DNA of 64,000 nucleotides from Galeruca laticollis (GCA_963921935.1 OY998175.1:210444655-210508654), one strand, 5' to 3'. Positions 31,868 to 46,787 are shown, counted from the first letter of the stretch. Notes: a model not told the origin generated them from the sequence alone. Numbers and translations: made by a program.

Positions 31868-32135
31868 TAGGGCACTAGCACATATCTCTGCTATTATTGG
31901 TCAGATTTTTATGGAACAAAAGACATTATGATTGTTAGATTTTTGTCGTATACCGGATGTGCAAAAAAAGATGTCATTAAGGCACTAGCACATATCTCTG
32001 CCATTATTGGTCAGATGTTTATGGAACAAAAGATATTATGATTGTTAGATTATTATCGTATACAGGATGTGCAAAAAAAAAGATGCCATTAGGGCACTAG
32101 CACATATCTCTGCTATTATTGGTCAGATTTTTCCA
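31850..32135 (+). repeat. About 105-bp tandem modules
   Basis: Three copies of GATGCCATTAGGGCACTAGC...CTATTATTGGTCAGAT...ATCGTATACAGGATGTGCAA follow one another. Related modules occur at 28580-28780 and, in reverse, at 39380-39720. Confidence 0.85.
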
Positions 32136-32299
32136 CGACCCCCACTCCTGTCGGTTCCCTCCCTTTTACCATCCTCCACTATCCTTCCATCCAGATAGAT
32201 GGTTTAACATTAAATAAGAGCAAAGGTGGGAAAATTTGTAAAACAACGATGCCTTTAAAAGATTTATTAAAATATTTATAAAGGTTTGACAAAATTTAT

Positions 32300-32965
32300 A
32301 CACAAAATACAACTCTTTCTTTGTTTCTGTTGGGTGTATGTTTTAACACGTCAAATTTTATTTTTATCCTATAATACAAGTCTATTTCTTCTAATTCTTG
32401 TTCCAACCAGTAATTTGAAAGGTACAACACATTTATATTGTCTAGTTTTTATATGTAGCGGTTTCTACCTCTATGCATAACTTCTTTAATTCCAGATATT
32501 ACCAGTTCTGTACCTTCTGCAAATTCTTGTAGTCGATGACAATCCCTAAATTTTATGTTATCCGCAATTTCTTGCATTTTAATAACGTTAACCCTCTCCA
32601 CCTCCACTTGGGTAAATGGAACGTCTACATTTTTCCATGCGCCTGTGTAAAATTGCAAGTTTTAGATTTTGGCAAATGTGTTATCGTTAAAACTCGTATA
32701 TCCATTTGTAGTAAAGGTAGCAAATGGTTTTTCGGTTGGCAAACATATTAATTCCATTCCATTGTTATATGGTAATGTGACATCACCGTCTGCAACAAGA
32801 GCTTGTCTATTATTATAAACGCGTAAAAACGTATTTTTGTGGTAACCCTTTATGTAGTAGACGTCTCTTTGCCTTTCCTTATCCGCCAAAACTCTTACAT
32901 AGGTATATATGTATATTTTTGTTGTTAACGGTGAACGCGTATACGCTGTACTCTCCAGAGGGTTC
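32300..32965 (-). pseudogene. Second central frame of the large element, function unknown
   Basis: Directly after the stop of the main central gene the same frame reads EPSGEYSVYAFTVNNKNIHI. After a frame change in an AT dinucleotide stretch comes LADKERQRDVYYIKGYHKNT, then MELICLPTEKPFATFTTNGY. A TAG interrupts at 32662-32664, followed by VDVPFTQVEVERVNVIKMQE and FAEGTELVISGIKEVMHRGR. After a TAA (Leu in the copies) it ends NYWLEQELEEIDL. About 190 codons in all. No family recognised. It may be a C-terminal extension of the main gene or a separate small protein. Copies at 30140-31080, 34840-35025 and 36050-36330 show it is a regular part of the element. Confidence 0.5.
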
Positions 32966-34615
32966 TTAGTTTTTCCACCTGGTGCAGAAATAATGTTCTA
33001 GTCTCTCCTTTAATTCTGCTATCTTCTGTTCTTTCTCCAAAAAATGTTTATATTCCTTTTTAACCGTAGCTGTATTTTCTAAATACTCTATCTTCCTTTT
33101 TTTTAACTCTGTTTCCTCCATTTCTAATTTCCGTTTCTTTACAGATAATACAGAAATATGGGAAATTGGTGTTACTTCTTTTAGCACAAAAGGCATTAGC
33201 TTACTATTTTTGTTTACTCTCTTTCTTAGAACTTTGGGTATAATATTACATGTAGATACCAGTCCTAGCTCCTGGATGTCGATATCTTCCGGGATAGTGC
33301 TAAACAGTGTGGAAGACCGGGTAAAGAATGTTTCTCCATCCTTAATATAGCATTTTTGAGAAATTCGATAATTTTTCTCCTTATTATTCGTATCTTCTAC
33401 GATCTCTATATAATTAATAGATAAGAAGTTAAAACTAAATGCAGAAAGACAATAATTTACAACTTTTCTTCTTACGTTGGGTTCCATCGGTAAACTTATC
33501 TGTAGACCAGTTAATATTCTTGTATTACTGTTACCCCAATATACATATTGCAGTATATTGTTAAATACAAGACATCAACTGTTTTGCAGACTTTTTGACA
33601 ACTTTGTCCACATTTTAGCAAACGAGATAGAGTAAAATGGTGCATTTTGGAAATGAAGTTTGCTATCCTCCAGTAAGGTTTGACAGTCTTCTAAGCAATT
33701 GTATTCCCTTGTCTTGTTATCGACTATGGAATAATTATATATGGTTGCTTCTAATCTTGTGATTCCATGTTCTCTGGCTAAAGTGTTGGAAAATGTGTGT
33801 TTTAATTTCTTATCTGGGCAGTTGACGAAATCTATAATATGGTTACCAATGCTCTTGTTAACACCAGGACTGGTTATTTGACAAATAAATTTGTTGTATA
33901 TTTTAACCCTTGCATTAGATGTGAGCCAAGTAAGGCAATCAATGCCAACTGTATTATTATTTACAATTACGTTACAATTCTCCCGATACATTCCATGTTT
34001 ACGAAAATTAAAGTTACTTATTAAGTAATTTGTCATTTCTTCTTTCTGGAACACCCCACAGAAGTCTTGAGTAATATCGAGGTCTAGAAGATAATAGTCT
34101 TCTTTTTGTAATTGCTTTAATAATTCGGGTAATTAATTCAACAGTGTTTCCACATTTACATCTGCTAGTTCCACTTTATATGGTATACATACAGGTTTAT
34201 CATATTTTTTCGCAATTCTTTCCATACTTTCTCCAAGAACTTCTCGAACACCTTTGGCCATCTGATTGTCGCTGTGCAAGAAGAAGGATAGCTTGGCTTT
34301 AACTCCGTGTCTCGCAGAAACAAGGTGACCAAATTTCTCTCGAAGGTAACTGTTAAACGAGCCACAAATTTCCTTTTTTACAAGTACACTTCCTCCATTA
34401 CAGTTCTCCGAACCGCATAACTTTACAACCATTATATTGTCACAAAATGGACCCGTTATCGGTCTAAGTGCCTCTCTCAGTAGCTCTTCTCCTTCCGTGT
34501 AATTGATATTCCCAATATCAGTAAGTAGATTGTCTATATTTTCTGTTAGTAACCATGTCGGTTTAACCTTTCTCCCGTATAACTCGCTTACAGTGTAATC
34601 TTGGTTGGATGACAT
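32966..34615 (-). pseudogene. Main central gene of the large element: 549-codon frame with two stops
   Basis: From ATG 34615 one frame runs without a shift to TAA 32966-32968, broken only by TAA at 34133-34135 and TGA at 33575-33577. The protein starts MSSNQDYTVSELYGRKVKPT. The middle holds DLDITQDFCG (Asp178, Asp180, Asp184), GIDCLTWLT, ARVKIYNKF (Tyr240-Asn-Lys) and GITRLEATIYNY (Arg287-Leu-Glu). The C-terminal part (about 490-540) is a Glu/Lys-rich coiled coil (KKRKLEMEETELKKRKIEYL). DxD...DF, YNK and RLE in this order recall replication-initiator proteins of small replicons, but this is a weak analogy. I do not recognise the family. Whether the stops are genuine decides if it is a live gene. 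Confidence 0.65.
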
Positions 34616-34668
34616 GTTAACACTTCTACGATATGGCGATTAGTAAACTGGGTATTGCTTTAGACGCT

Positions 34669-34680
34669 CTTATTTATAGC
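34669..34680 (-). promoter_or_regulatory. TATA box of the central gene
   Basis: GCTATAAATAAG on the minus strand lies about 55-65 bases upstream of the ATG at 34615, which leaves room for a short leader. It is the only such motif in the 180 bases before the gene. Confidence 0.5.
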
Positions 34681-34799
34681 AATCGTGGAAAGAAGTTTGG
34701 TTATTTTCGCTTATCATCGGACAGTATTGCATAACAAAAGTACTTAATGTGACAAACTCGCGACTTAAGCTGCAGAAGGTGGCAAAAAGGGTGGGGAGG

Positions 34800-35240
34800 C
34801 GAAATTAAAAAACATTACTATGCAGAAGATTAAAGATCGTTATAAATTAAGGTTTTGCCAGCGCTTAGAAGAAATTGCCGACGTACAGAAGTGGTAATAT
34901 CTGGAATTAAAGAAGTTATGCATAGAGGTAAAATCCGGTACATATTAAAACTAGACAATATAAATGTTTTTTACCTTTCGAATTACTGGTTAGAACAAGA
35001 ATTAGAAGAAATAGACTTAGATTAAAGGATTAAAATAAAAATTGACGTGTTAAAGCATACACTCGACAGAAACAAAGAAAGAGTTGTATTTTGTGTATAC
35101 GTTGTGTTAAACCTGTATATATATTCTAATAAAACTTTCAAAGATATCGTTGTTTTACAAATTTTTCCACCTTTGTTCTTATTTAATGTTGAACAATCTA
35201 TCTGGAAATGGTTCCTGCAAAAAATCAACCTGTCAAGGTA
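34800..35240 (+). pseudogene. Inverted fragment of the second central frame
   Basis: Read on the plus strand, the segment gives RYKLRFCQRLEEIA, then ISGIKEVMHRGKIRYILKLD, NVFYLSNYWLEQELEEIDLD and a TAA at 35024-35026. This restores positions that are stops in the central minus-strand copy (Leu for the TAA). It starts mid-gene. It lies just outside the central gene, so the centre itself is flanked by inverted copies of its own 3' end. Confidence 0.65.
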
Positions 35241-35959
35241 ACCAAAGCGAGATTCTTACGCAATAGATAAAATTATGTATGCAATTATTCAATGTAATTG
35301 CATTCTCTTAAAGTTTACGCATTTGAAAAATAAAAAAATATTAGATTCGATTTGTATATATAAGATCAGTTTTTTGAATAACAGAATGCCCTAATAACAT
35401 CTTGATGTCGACATCCTGTATATTGATCGAACGTCGTAGTGACGTATCTAACATAATACCGTTTGTTCAACTTCAATCCGACCAATAGTAGCAGAGTTCC
35501 CTTATGACATCTTTATGTCGACACCCTGTATATTGATCGAACGTAGTTGTGCCTTTTTGACATCTTTATGTCGACACCCTGTATATTGATCGAACGTCGT
35601 AATGACGTATTGTTTTCGTTCGATGAAAATCAATCCAATAATAGCAGAGTGTCTTTTTTACATCTTTATGTCGACACCCTGTATATTGACCGATCGATGT
35701 ATTGACCTATTGTTTTTGTTCGATAAAAATGCATCTTATTGGTATATATAGAAAATTAAATACATACATATTTTCCACTATTGCGTAAGACTCACGCTTC
35801 GAGTGCCTCAAGGCGGACTGGTTTTTTTATAACAGGAAGGTCACTGCAAAGCATTACTACATTTCATTATCTCAATTAAAATATGGGGATTTATTATATA
35901 TTTCTTTAACATTAAATAAGAACAAAAGTGGAAAAAAAATTGTAAAACAACGATGCCTT

Positions 35960-36780
35960 CAAAAGTTTTTATTAGAATATTAATACAGGTTTAACAAAAC
36001 GTATATACAAAATACAACTCTTCCTTTGTTTCTGTCGAGTGTATATTTCACCACGTCAATTTTTATATTAATCCTTTAATCTAAGTCTATTTCTTCTAAT
36101 TCTTGTTCTAACCAGTAATTCGAAAGGTAAAAAACATTGATATATTGTCTAGTTTTAATATGTACCGGATTCTACCTCTATGCATAACTTCTTTAATTCC
36201 AAATATTACCACTTCTATACCTTCTGCAAATTCTTCTAGTCGATGACAATACCTAAATTTAATGCTATCCGCAATTTCTTGCATTGTAACGACGTTAACC
36301 CTCTCCACATCCACTTGGACGATCTATATTCCTTTTTAACGGTAGCTGTATTTTCTAAATACACCATCTTCCTTTTCTATAATACAGAAATATGGGGAAA
36401 ATTGGTGTTACTCCTTTTAGCACAAAAAGCATTAGCTTACTATTTATGTTCACTCTCTCTTTCTTAGAACTTTGGGTATAATATTACATGTATATACCCC
36501 GTCCGAGCTCCTTAATGTGAAGAATGTATCTCCAACTCTAATATAGCATTTTTGAGAGGTTCGAACATTTTTTTCCTTATTATTATTCGTATCTTCTACG
36601 ATCTCTATATAATTAATAGGTATTTGGCTCACCTCTAATGCAAGGATTAAAATATACAACAAATTTATTTGTCAAATAACCAGTCCTGGTATTAACAAGA
36701 GCATTGGTAACCATAGAATAGATTCCGTCAACTACCCCAGATGAGATTCTCCCAATACATTCCATCTCACTCTGTTATAC
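35960..36780 (-). pseudogene. Paralog fragments in the right arm (mirror of 30410-31080)
   Basis: Minus-strand frames read VERVNVVTMQEIADSIKFRY and EGIEVVIFGIKEVMHRGRIR (36314-36108), INYIEIVEDTNNNKEKNVRT (36640-36450), and near 36610-36720 ITSPG...NKSI. They correspond to both central frames with inner deletions and match the left-arm copies more closely than the central copy. Confidence 0.7.
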
Positions 36781-36910
36781 AAAATTATAAATATTTTTTA
36801 TCTTAGCGAATGTGTTGCCTTCGTAAGACGTAATACCATTTGTAGTAAATGTTAAAAAAACGTTGCTTCTGTAGGCAAACATATTACCTCCATACATTTA
36901 TTATAATAGT

Positions 36911-37440
36911 ATATTAAAGTATAAGTGGATAAAGAGGTCTTTCAAACACGCGCGATTTTTCGAGCACGACGGCGCAGCCGAGTGCTCGAAATAGAGCAAG
37001 TGTTTGAAAGACCAGTTATCCACGAATACTTTACGCTATTTTTCTTATTAGTGCACTTTGGAGTCAGAATATTATTACTACAAAAATATGGAAGTCCATA
37101 CTCGATGCCCAGCCAAGTTTCGTGAACGTCAAATAGTATTTATTTTTAGTTGACGTTACTGGCTGTCAGATCAATAATCAAAAAGTTTCTTTATTTATAT
37201 TTAAAAGGAAACAGTGTATATATGAATATATAAATACATTTTGCAGAAACAACCAAATAAGACATTGGTTCCCAATGATAATATACAATTTAAAAACTAA
37301 TAAAAAAAGTTGTCATTGATACTTACGCTTCTCAAGTTGTTGTTGTTACCATGGGGACTTTAAAAAACGCGCGTGTTTGAAAGTTCGCTTTAAACACGCT
37401 GACGCGTGCTTTAAAAAGGTAATATGCGGCATCAATAAAA
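36911..37440. mobile_element. CpG-rich insertion in the right arm only
   Basis: The left arm reads CAATACTTTATAATAAATG without interruption, while the right arm has about 530 extra bases at this point. The insert contains a hairpin TTTCGAGCAC...GTGCTCGAAA around GACGGCGCAGCCGA and ACACGCGCG / CGCGCGTGTTT blocks near both ends. It is much richer in CpG than its surroundings. No clear terminal repeats or coding sequence. Confidence 0.55.
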
Positions 37441-37719
37441 AAAGTATTGTAACATAACCATCTGCAACAAGAACTGCTCTATTGTTGTTGTAAACACTTA
37501 GAAAATATATATTTGTTTTTTATTGTTTATGGTAATGGGGTGCTGGCTCTAGACAAGTAAGTCTCTCCAGCTATAACACTTTTGTTCTCCTTTCTTCTTC
37601 TTCAATAATTTCTATATGGTTAACATGGGAGGCTATTAAAGGTGCATGCAGAGAGAATGTTATTTATAACCTTCTTCCTTGCGTCGATTTCTTTTCTAGT
37701 AAATTTATTTGTAACCCCG

Positions 37720-37960
37720 TCAACTTTCTTGTATTGTTGTTAACCCAATAAATATAATGCAGCATATTGTTAAACACAAGACAGCAACTGTTTTGCAGAC
37801 TTTTGACAACTTTGCCCACATTTTTTCAATCGACACAGAGTATAACGGAGAATTCTGGAAGTACAATTTACTATCTTGTAGCAGAGTTATGCAATCTTCT
37901 AAAGGAGTATAGCCTTCTACATGGAAATTTACAATTGAGTAGTTGTATATCGGGTGGATA
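37720..37960 (-). pseudogene. Paralog fragment in the right arm (mirror of 29660-29890)
   Basis: On the minus strand it reads EDCITLLQDSKLYFQNSPLY and EKMWAKLSKVCKTVAVLC, nearly the same protein as the left-arm fragment. The two arms therefore stayed alike here, while both differ clearly from the central gene. Confidence 0.75.
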
Positions 37961-38749
37961 ATGTAGGCTGACGACGATAGATAGCAAGACAAGGTAACTG
38001 TATTACCGACACCTGGTGGATAATGTAGGTTGACGACGATAGATGGCAAGGTAACTGTATTGTCGACATCTGGTGGATTATGTAGTTTGGCCAATCAGAC
38101 ACGAGGACGCTAACCAACCAGAGAACGAGTCCAATCCGATAATAATTTGGGTTTACTTCCGCTACACAAGATTTCGTGGGGTTAGCTATGTTAGGTTATC
38201 GCCATTCGACCTTGTGGTGACGTCACGGCGAGATAGATGACACAAGGTTAACTGTATTAAAGACACGTGGTGGACCATGTAGGTTGACGACGACAGATGG
38301 CAAGACAAGGTAACTGTATTACCGACACCTGGTGGATAATGTAGGTTGACGACGATAGTTGGCAAGGTAACTGCATTGTCGACATCTGGTGGATTATGTA
38401 GTTTGGCCAATCAGACTTGAGGACGCTAACCAACCAGAGAACGAGTCCAATCATACACCAGGACGCTGACCAACCAGAGACGAGGATGCCCCGACTTGAC
38501 TCATCCTCGCGGGGTTTGCTTCTTTTACACAACCCTGTATACCTTTACAGCCTAATATTTTTACGACTACACGCTGTATAATATTTTACGAATACACATC
38601 GTCGTAGTGACGTACCTAACATAATACCGTTTGATTTATTTGTACGAAGGCATGCTGCTTAAAATTCAATAATATGTTTCCTTCTATCTTTTTCACTCCA
38701 CCGTATATTGTTCACTTTTACTCAAATCTGGTAATGTCGTGCTTCTTGG

Positions 38750-39360
38750 CCAATGCAGAAGAGGAAGTTCCCTTTAATCTTGCGTCTGGGCAGTTGACGA
38801 TATCTATAATATGGTTTTCAATGGTCTTGTTAAATCCAGGAATGGTTATTTGACAAATAAATTTGTTGTATATTTTAAACCTTGCATTAGATGTGAGTCA
38901 AGTGAGGAAATCTTTGCCAACTGTTTTATCGTTGTTTACAATAACGTTGCACCTTTCCTTGTACTCTTCTTGGATGCAAAAGTTAAAAGTTGTTTGTCGG
39001 AAAATTTGGTATTTATTTAAGTAGCCTATCGAGTTTAACGGCCGTCAATTCTACTTTGTATGGAACGCCTACAGGTTCTTTATGTTTCCTTTTAATAATT
39101 TCCAAATCTTCTCCGACTACTTCTCTTGTTCCAAGGGCAAGCGGTTTTTGTTAGTTAGTAAGAGGAAAGACAGCTTAGCCTTAACACCATGTTTTACAGA
39201 AACCAATTCGCCAAACTTTCCACGTATATAACTATTAAAAGAACCACATATTTCTTTTTTAACAAGTTAAGAATTTCCATCACAGTCCTCTAGGCCGCAT
39301 AACTTTACAATTATTATGTTGCCACAAAATTGGTTCTGTTATTGGTATAAGTTCATCTTC
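38750..39360 (-). pseudogene. Further central-gene fragment, right arm only
   Basis: Minus-strand words corresponding to the central gene (KFICQITIPGFNKTIENHII, and further right pieces matching GSFNSYLREKFG and VKAKLSFFL) appear in the order C-terminal to N-terminal along the plus strand, with deletions. I find no matching segment at the expected place in the left arm, so this is either a loss on the left or a later gain on the right. Confidence 0.55.
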
Positions 39361-39911
39361 CAGCGCATTTGATCGACCTCAATCTGACCAATAATAGCAG
39401 AGATATGTGCTAGTGCCCTAATGGCATCTCATCTGCACATCCTGTATACGATAATACTCTAAAAATCCTAATGTCTTTTGTTCCATAAAATCTGACCAAT
39501 AATAGCAGAGATATGTGCTAGTGCCCGAATGGCATCTTTTTTTACACATCCTGTATACAATAATAATAATCTAACAAATATAATAGCGTTTATTTGACTT
39601 CAATCCGACCAATAATAGCAGAGATATACGTTAGTGCCCTAATAGCATCTTTTTTGTACATCCTGCATACGATAATATTCTAACAATCATAATGCCGTTT
39701 ATTAGACTCCAATCCGACAAATAATAACAGAGAGAAATGCCTTTAGTACGTGCGCAGAACGTTGAAATGTGTCTTTTACGGCCTATCTGTAACGGAAAAC
39801 ATGCGCAGTATACGGGAAAAGCAGCCTTGCTACCCCAACCACCCACGGCCGTTTTGGCGCCCTGGTGAATAACAAATAGATATATGTTAGTGCCGTTATG
39901 GCATCTTTATA

Positions 39912-40205
39912 ACGATGACGACGACGGATGGCAAGACAACGTAACTGTATTACCGACACCTGTTGGATAATGTAGGTTGACGACGACGACGACAGATGGC
40001 AAGACAAGGTTACTGTATTTCCGACACCTGTTGGATAATGTAGGTTGACGATGACGACGACATATGGCAAGACAAGGTAACTGTATTACCGACACCTGTT
40101 GGATAATGTAGGTTGACGACGACGACGACAGATGGCAAGACAAGGTAACTGTATTACCGACACCTTTTGGATAATGTAGGTTGACGACGACGACGATAGA
40201 TGGCA
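39912..40205 (-). repeat. 68-bp satellite, right arm
   Basis: Units with GACGACGACGACAGATGGCA and TACCGACACCTGTTGGATAA repeat at about 68-base spacing, four or more copies. This is the inverse of 28161-28400. Confidence 0.93.
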
Positions 40206-40364
40206 AGGATTTGACGAATGACACATACGACGGAACACACATACGACACATATGACAGATGAGACATTTGACGGATGACACATACGACGGAACGCACATA
40301 CGGCACATATAAAATGTGACGTCATAGGGCGTGGTCATGTTACGTCATAGGGTTTGGTCATGTT

Positions 40365-40377
40365 AGGTCATTGACCT
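40365..40377 (+). promoter_or_regulatory. IR1 nuclear-receptor palindrome, right arm
   Basis: AGGTCATTGACCT is a perfect inverted repeat of AGGTCA with a 1-base spacer, the mirror of 27940-27952. Confidence 0.4.
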
Positions 40378-41074
40378 TTAACCCTTGCCAAAAACTGGGC
40401 CAAGTTCACGAAAAGTAGGTCAAGGTCACGAAATGTCATTGACGTTTGACCTTCCAAATTTTGGCAATTGGCCCGGGCCAAACCTCCAAAAATGGGTCCA
40501 CCAAATTTTGGGACTTGGCCCGGGCTGAACCACCAAAAATAGGTCAAGGTCACGAGTGACGTCACAAAAAGTTCCCATACGCAAGACCTCCATACTCTAC
40601 TTACATAAGCTTTAAAGAACAATTTTTTCAATGCCTCAAATCGTGTCAAAGATCTTGTCACTCCCTTTTCTAGCTTAAACGAGTTTTTGCAGGGATGCTG
40701 AACCTCGGAAAAAAGACATCAGAAAGGCTTGACCACGCAATGGCTTCATCCTGGTTTTTATTATTTTCATCTAATTTTCATTTTGGTTTCCATTTTCCGA
40801 TTGATCATTGTTTTTATGTTGTTTTTTACCTTCGCCAAATAATTTCATTCTTTTCTAACGATGATCCCTTCAACATACTAGGTTTTTGAAATGAATATGA
40901 CCAGATAGGAAATAAAATTTGGTAAATATGAATTCGTGATGTAAAATTTGATTCCCTCCCAACTTGGCCGCAATTATCTCATTTTAAATTGGAAAGTAAA
41001 ATTAATCAAATAATATATTAAACTTGGTGGGTCAAAAGGGTAAAATATCGTACTTAATAATTTTTATCTTTTAG

Positions 41075-41212
41075 AAGCTGGGAAGAAGAAATACAAATTA
41101 GTAGAGGAGATAATAAAAAGAAACCCAGCTTAAAAAAAGCCGTCTTTAAAACATTTTGGAAGACTTATTTATTCTCTGGTATTGGAATATTCACACAATG
41201 TGTTGTTATCAG
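41075..41212 (+). CDS. ABCC/MRP4-type ABC transporter, following exon
   Basis: After the acceptor TTTTTATCTTTTAG the frame reads SWEEEIQISRGDNKKKPSLK, KAVFKTFWKTYLFSGIGIFT and QCVVI, ending at a donor CAG|gtatat. ABCC4-type proteins have here a charged 'WxxE' segment, then 'KPSLxKAxxKxFxxxYxxxGI', leading into the first membrane helix, a close fit. Phase joins with the exon ending at 25860: AG plus A makes Arg, then Ser-Trp. The next exons are not found in the window, so the gene continues beyond a long second intron or outside it. Confidence 0.7.
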
Positions 41213-41321
41213 GTATATTATTTTACTTTTTAGGCTTATTTTAGATTGAAAAATTTCAATGCAGTTTTACGTTTTGGTTTTGGTGTTTCCTGATGCCAAA
41301 ACATTCCCCTGTTTCAAAGGT

Positions 41322-45513
<4,192 letters not shown>

Positions 45514-45558
<45 letters not shown>
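45514..45558. repeat. (TA)n array
   Basis: A TA run marking the left end of the PLE structure at 45608-47164. Confidence 0.95.
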
Positions 45559-45560
<2 letters not shown>

Positions 45561-45607
45561 CAAAAAAGCGATAAACGCCTATGATCGTTGCTGATCAATT
45601 AAGACAC

Positions 45608-45985
45608 AAAAGGACAAATACTATTGAGGTTAGCAGCAAAAGGAAAAGTGTACTTTTCTTAGATTTCCAAGCTTTCGCTAATATTTATTTGCATCTTCAG
45701 GGAACTACAAAGACAGAGAAAAAACATAAATTACAAAAACAGTCCGCTACAACAGTTTCATAACTTACGCTAATTGAGAATGTATCCTCGATCTTAACAT
45801 AAGGACAATCGTTAAACAGTTAAAATTAAAGAAAGAAACAAGTCCAGATTGCATTACAAACACTAACAGTCACATATTAAAATATTTTAAAATCATTAAA
45901 AGGTTAAAACATTAAAACAGCGAGAATTCACACAAGCACATGGATCTATTTTAAATTGTATCTAAATTTGAAAACAGAATAAGGA
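45608..45985 (-). repeat. Inverted terminal repeat (pLTR) of a PLE, left
   Basis: The reverse complement of 46788-47164 with few differences, from ACAAAAGGACAAATACTATT to GAAAACAGAATAAGG. Together they flank a PLE 3' coding fragment as inverted repeats. Confidence 0.88.
45660..45712 (-). ncRNA. Hammerhead-ribozyme-like motif
   Basis: On the minus strand: GTTCC (stem I), CTGAAGA (core), TGCAAATAAATATTAGC (stem II hairpin), GAAAGCTT (2-bp stem III and cleavage T) and GGAAA (stem I'). All conserved core positions of CUGANGA and GAAA are present, the best-preserved hammerhead in the window. Confidence 0.6.
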
Positions 45986-45995
45986 ATAAGGAATC

Positions 45996-46572
45996 TTGCT
46001 AAGGAAGATTATTTTCAACACATCTTCTGTTTTGACACAGGTACCGACGGATTCAGGAGTTGAAGCGAGTGCAGCTGGTCGGGATGCCCTTTCAACTTCG
46101 GAAGGGGTACCGACCATTTCAATTGTTTCTTTGCCGTACATTAGGGAGGTTACTCCCAGACTTACTAGGAATTTTTCAAAATATTTACAAAATGTTAAGT
46201 TTGCTTGTAGGAGTGCCGTATTGGGGAAATCGATTTATAGTCTTAAAAGACAAAATACCTACCTTAGATAGTAGTAATGTGGTCTATAAACTGGTTTGCA
46301 ATGGCTGTGATCATACATATATTGGCCAGACCTCTTAAAAGCTGTCTGGTCGTGTATATCTCCATATAAGCGATATAAGACTGCATCCAGAGAGATGTTC
46401 TCTTGCCAATCATGATTCCTCTTTAGATCATGAAATAGATTTTTAAGGGATTAAGATTCTATCATCTGAAAGAAACTACAGTAAAAGATTATTTTTGGAA
46501 ATGGCCTTCATTTTTCAGGAGGATTTCCGTATTAATAAGAAAACAGACATTCAAAATTTAAGCAATTTGTAA
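45996..46572 (+). pseudogene. PLE 3' coding fragment: linker and GIY-YIG endonuclease
   Basis: One frame reads SIVSLPYIREVTPRLTRNFS. After a shift another reads VPYWGNRFIVLKDKIPTLDS and VVYKLVCNGCDHTYIGQTS, the GIY-YIG start with its CxxC. After a TAA, SGRVYLHISDIRLHPERC, LSSERNYSKRLFLEMAFIFQ and INKKTDIQNLSNL follow, the usual PLE C-terminus. RT is absent (5' truncation). Several frame breaks make it non-functional. Confidence 0.8.
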
Positions 46573-46787
46573 TCTCTCCTCTTGACTCTAGACAAGCAAA
46601 ATTCCTGTAAGCAGATTGGTAATAATTCTAACAATATTTCTACATAACATCGACCGAATTATTGTACCTCCCTCGTATTCGTATTCTATTCAAATGTATA
46701 TATTATTAGTTTAGGTCATTATGGTCGTGGTAATTAATAATTTTTTAATAATTTTTCTTTTCTATTTCATAGGAAAGAAGAACCTGT

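Larger units (their letters stand above)
35395..40601 (-). repeat. Right inverted arm
   Basis: Reverse-complement counterpart of 27717-31830, block by block, ending in CCATACTCTACT. It is longer than the left arm, partly because of an extra 530-bp insertion at 36911-37440 and additional satellite and gene fragments (38780-39360). Confidence 0.85.
27711..40607. mobile_element. 12.9-kb Polinton-like inverted element with about 4-5-kb arms
   Basis: The element runs from 27717 to 40601. It starts AGTAGAGTATGG and ends CCATACTCTACT, and is flanked by TACATA at 27711-27716 and 40602-40607 (6-bp duplication). From both ends the sequence is inverted-repeat related, with small indels, inward to about 31830 and 35395. 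AG termini and a 6-bp duplication are Polinton/Maverick hallmarks. However, the arms are far longer than usual and I find no protein-primed DNA polymerase, RVE integrase, protease, ATPase or capsid gene. The centre carries one gene block on the minus strand. It sits in the ABCC-like intron. It may be a non-autonomous derivative or an undescribed virus-like element. Confidence 0.8.

Noticed and set aside
27717..40601. Polinton genes (protein-primed polymerase, RVE integrase, capsids)
   Set aside because: I looked for their motifs in the central region and arms on both strands and found none, so I do not call it a true Polinton.
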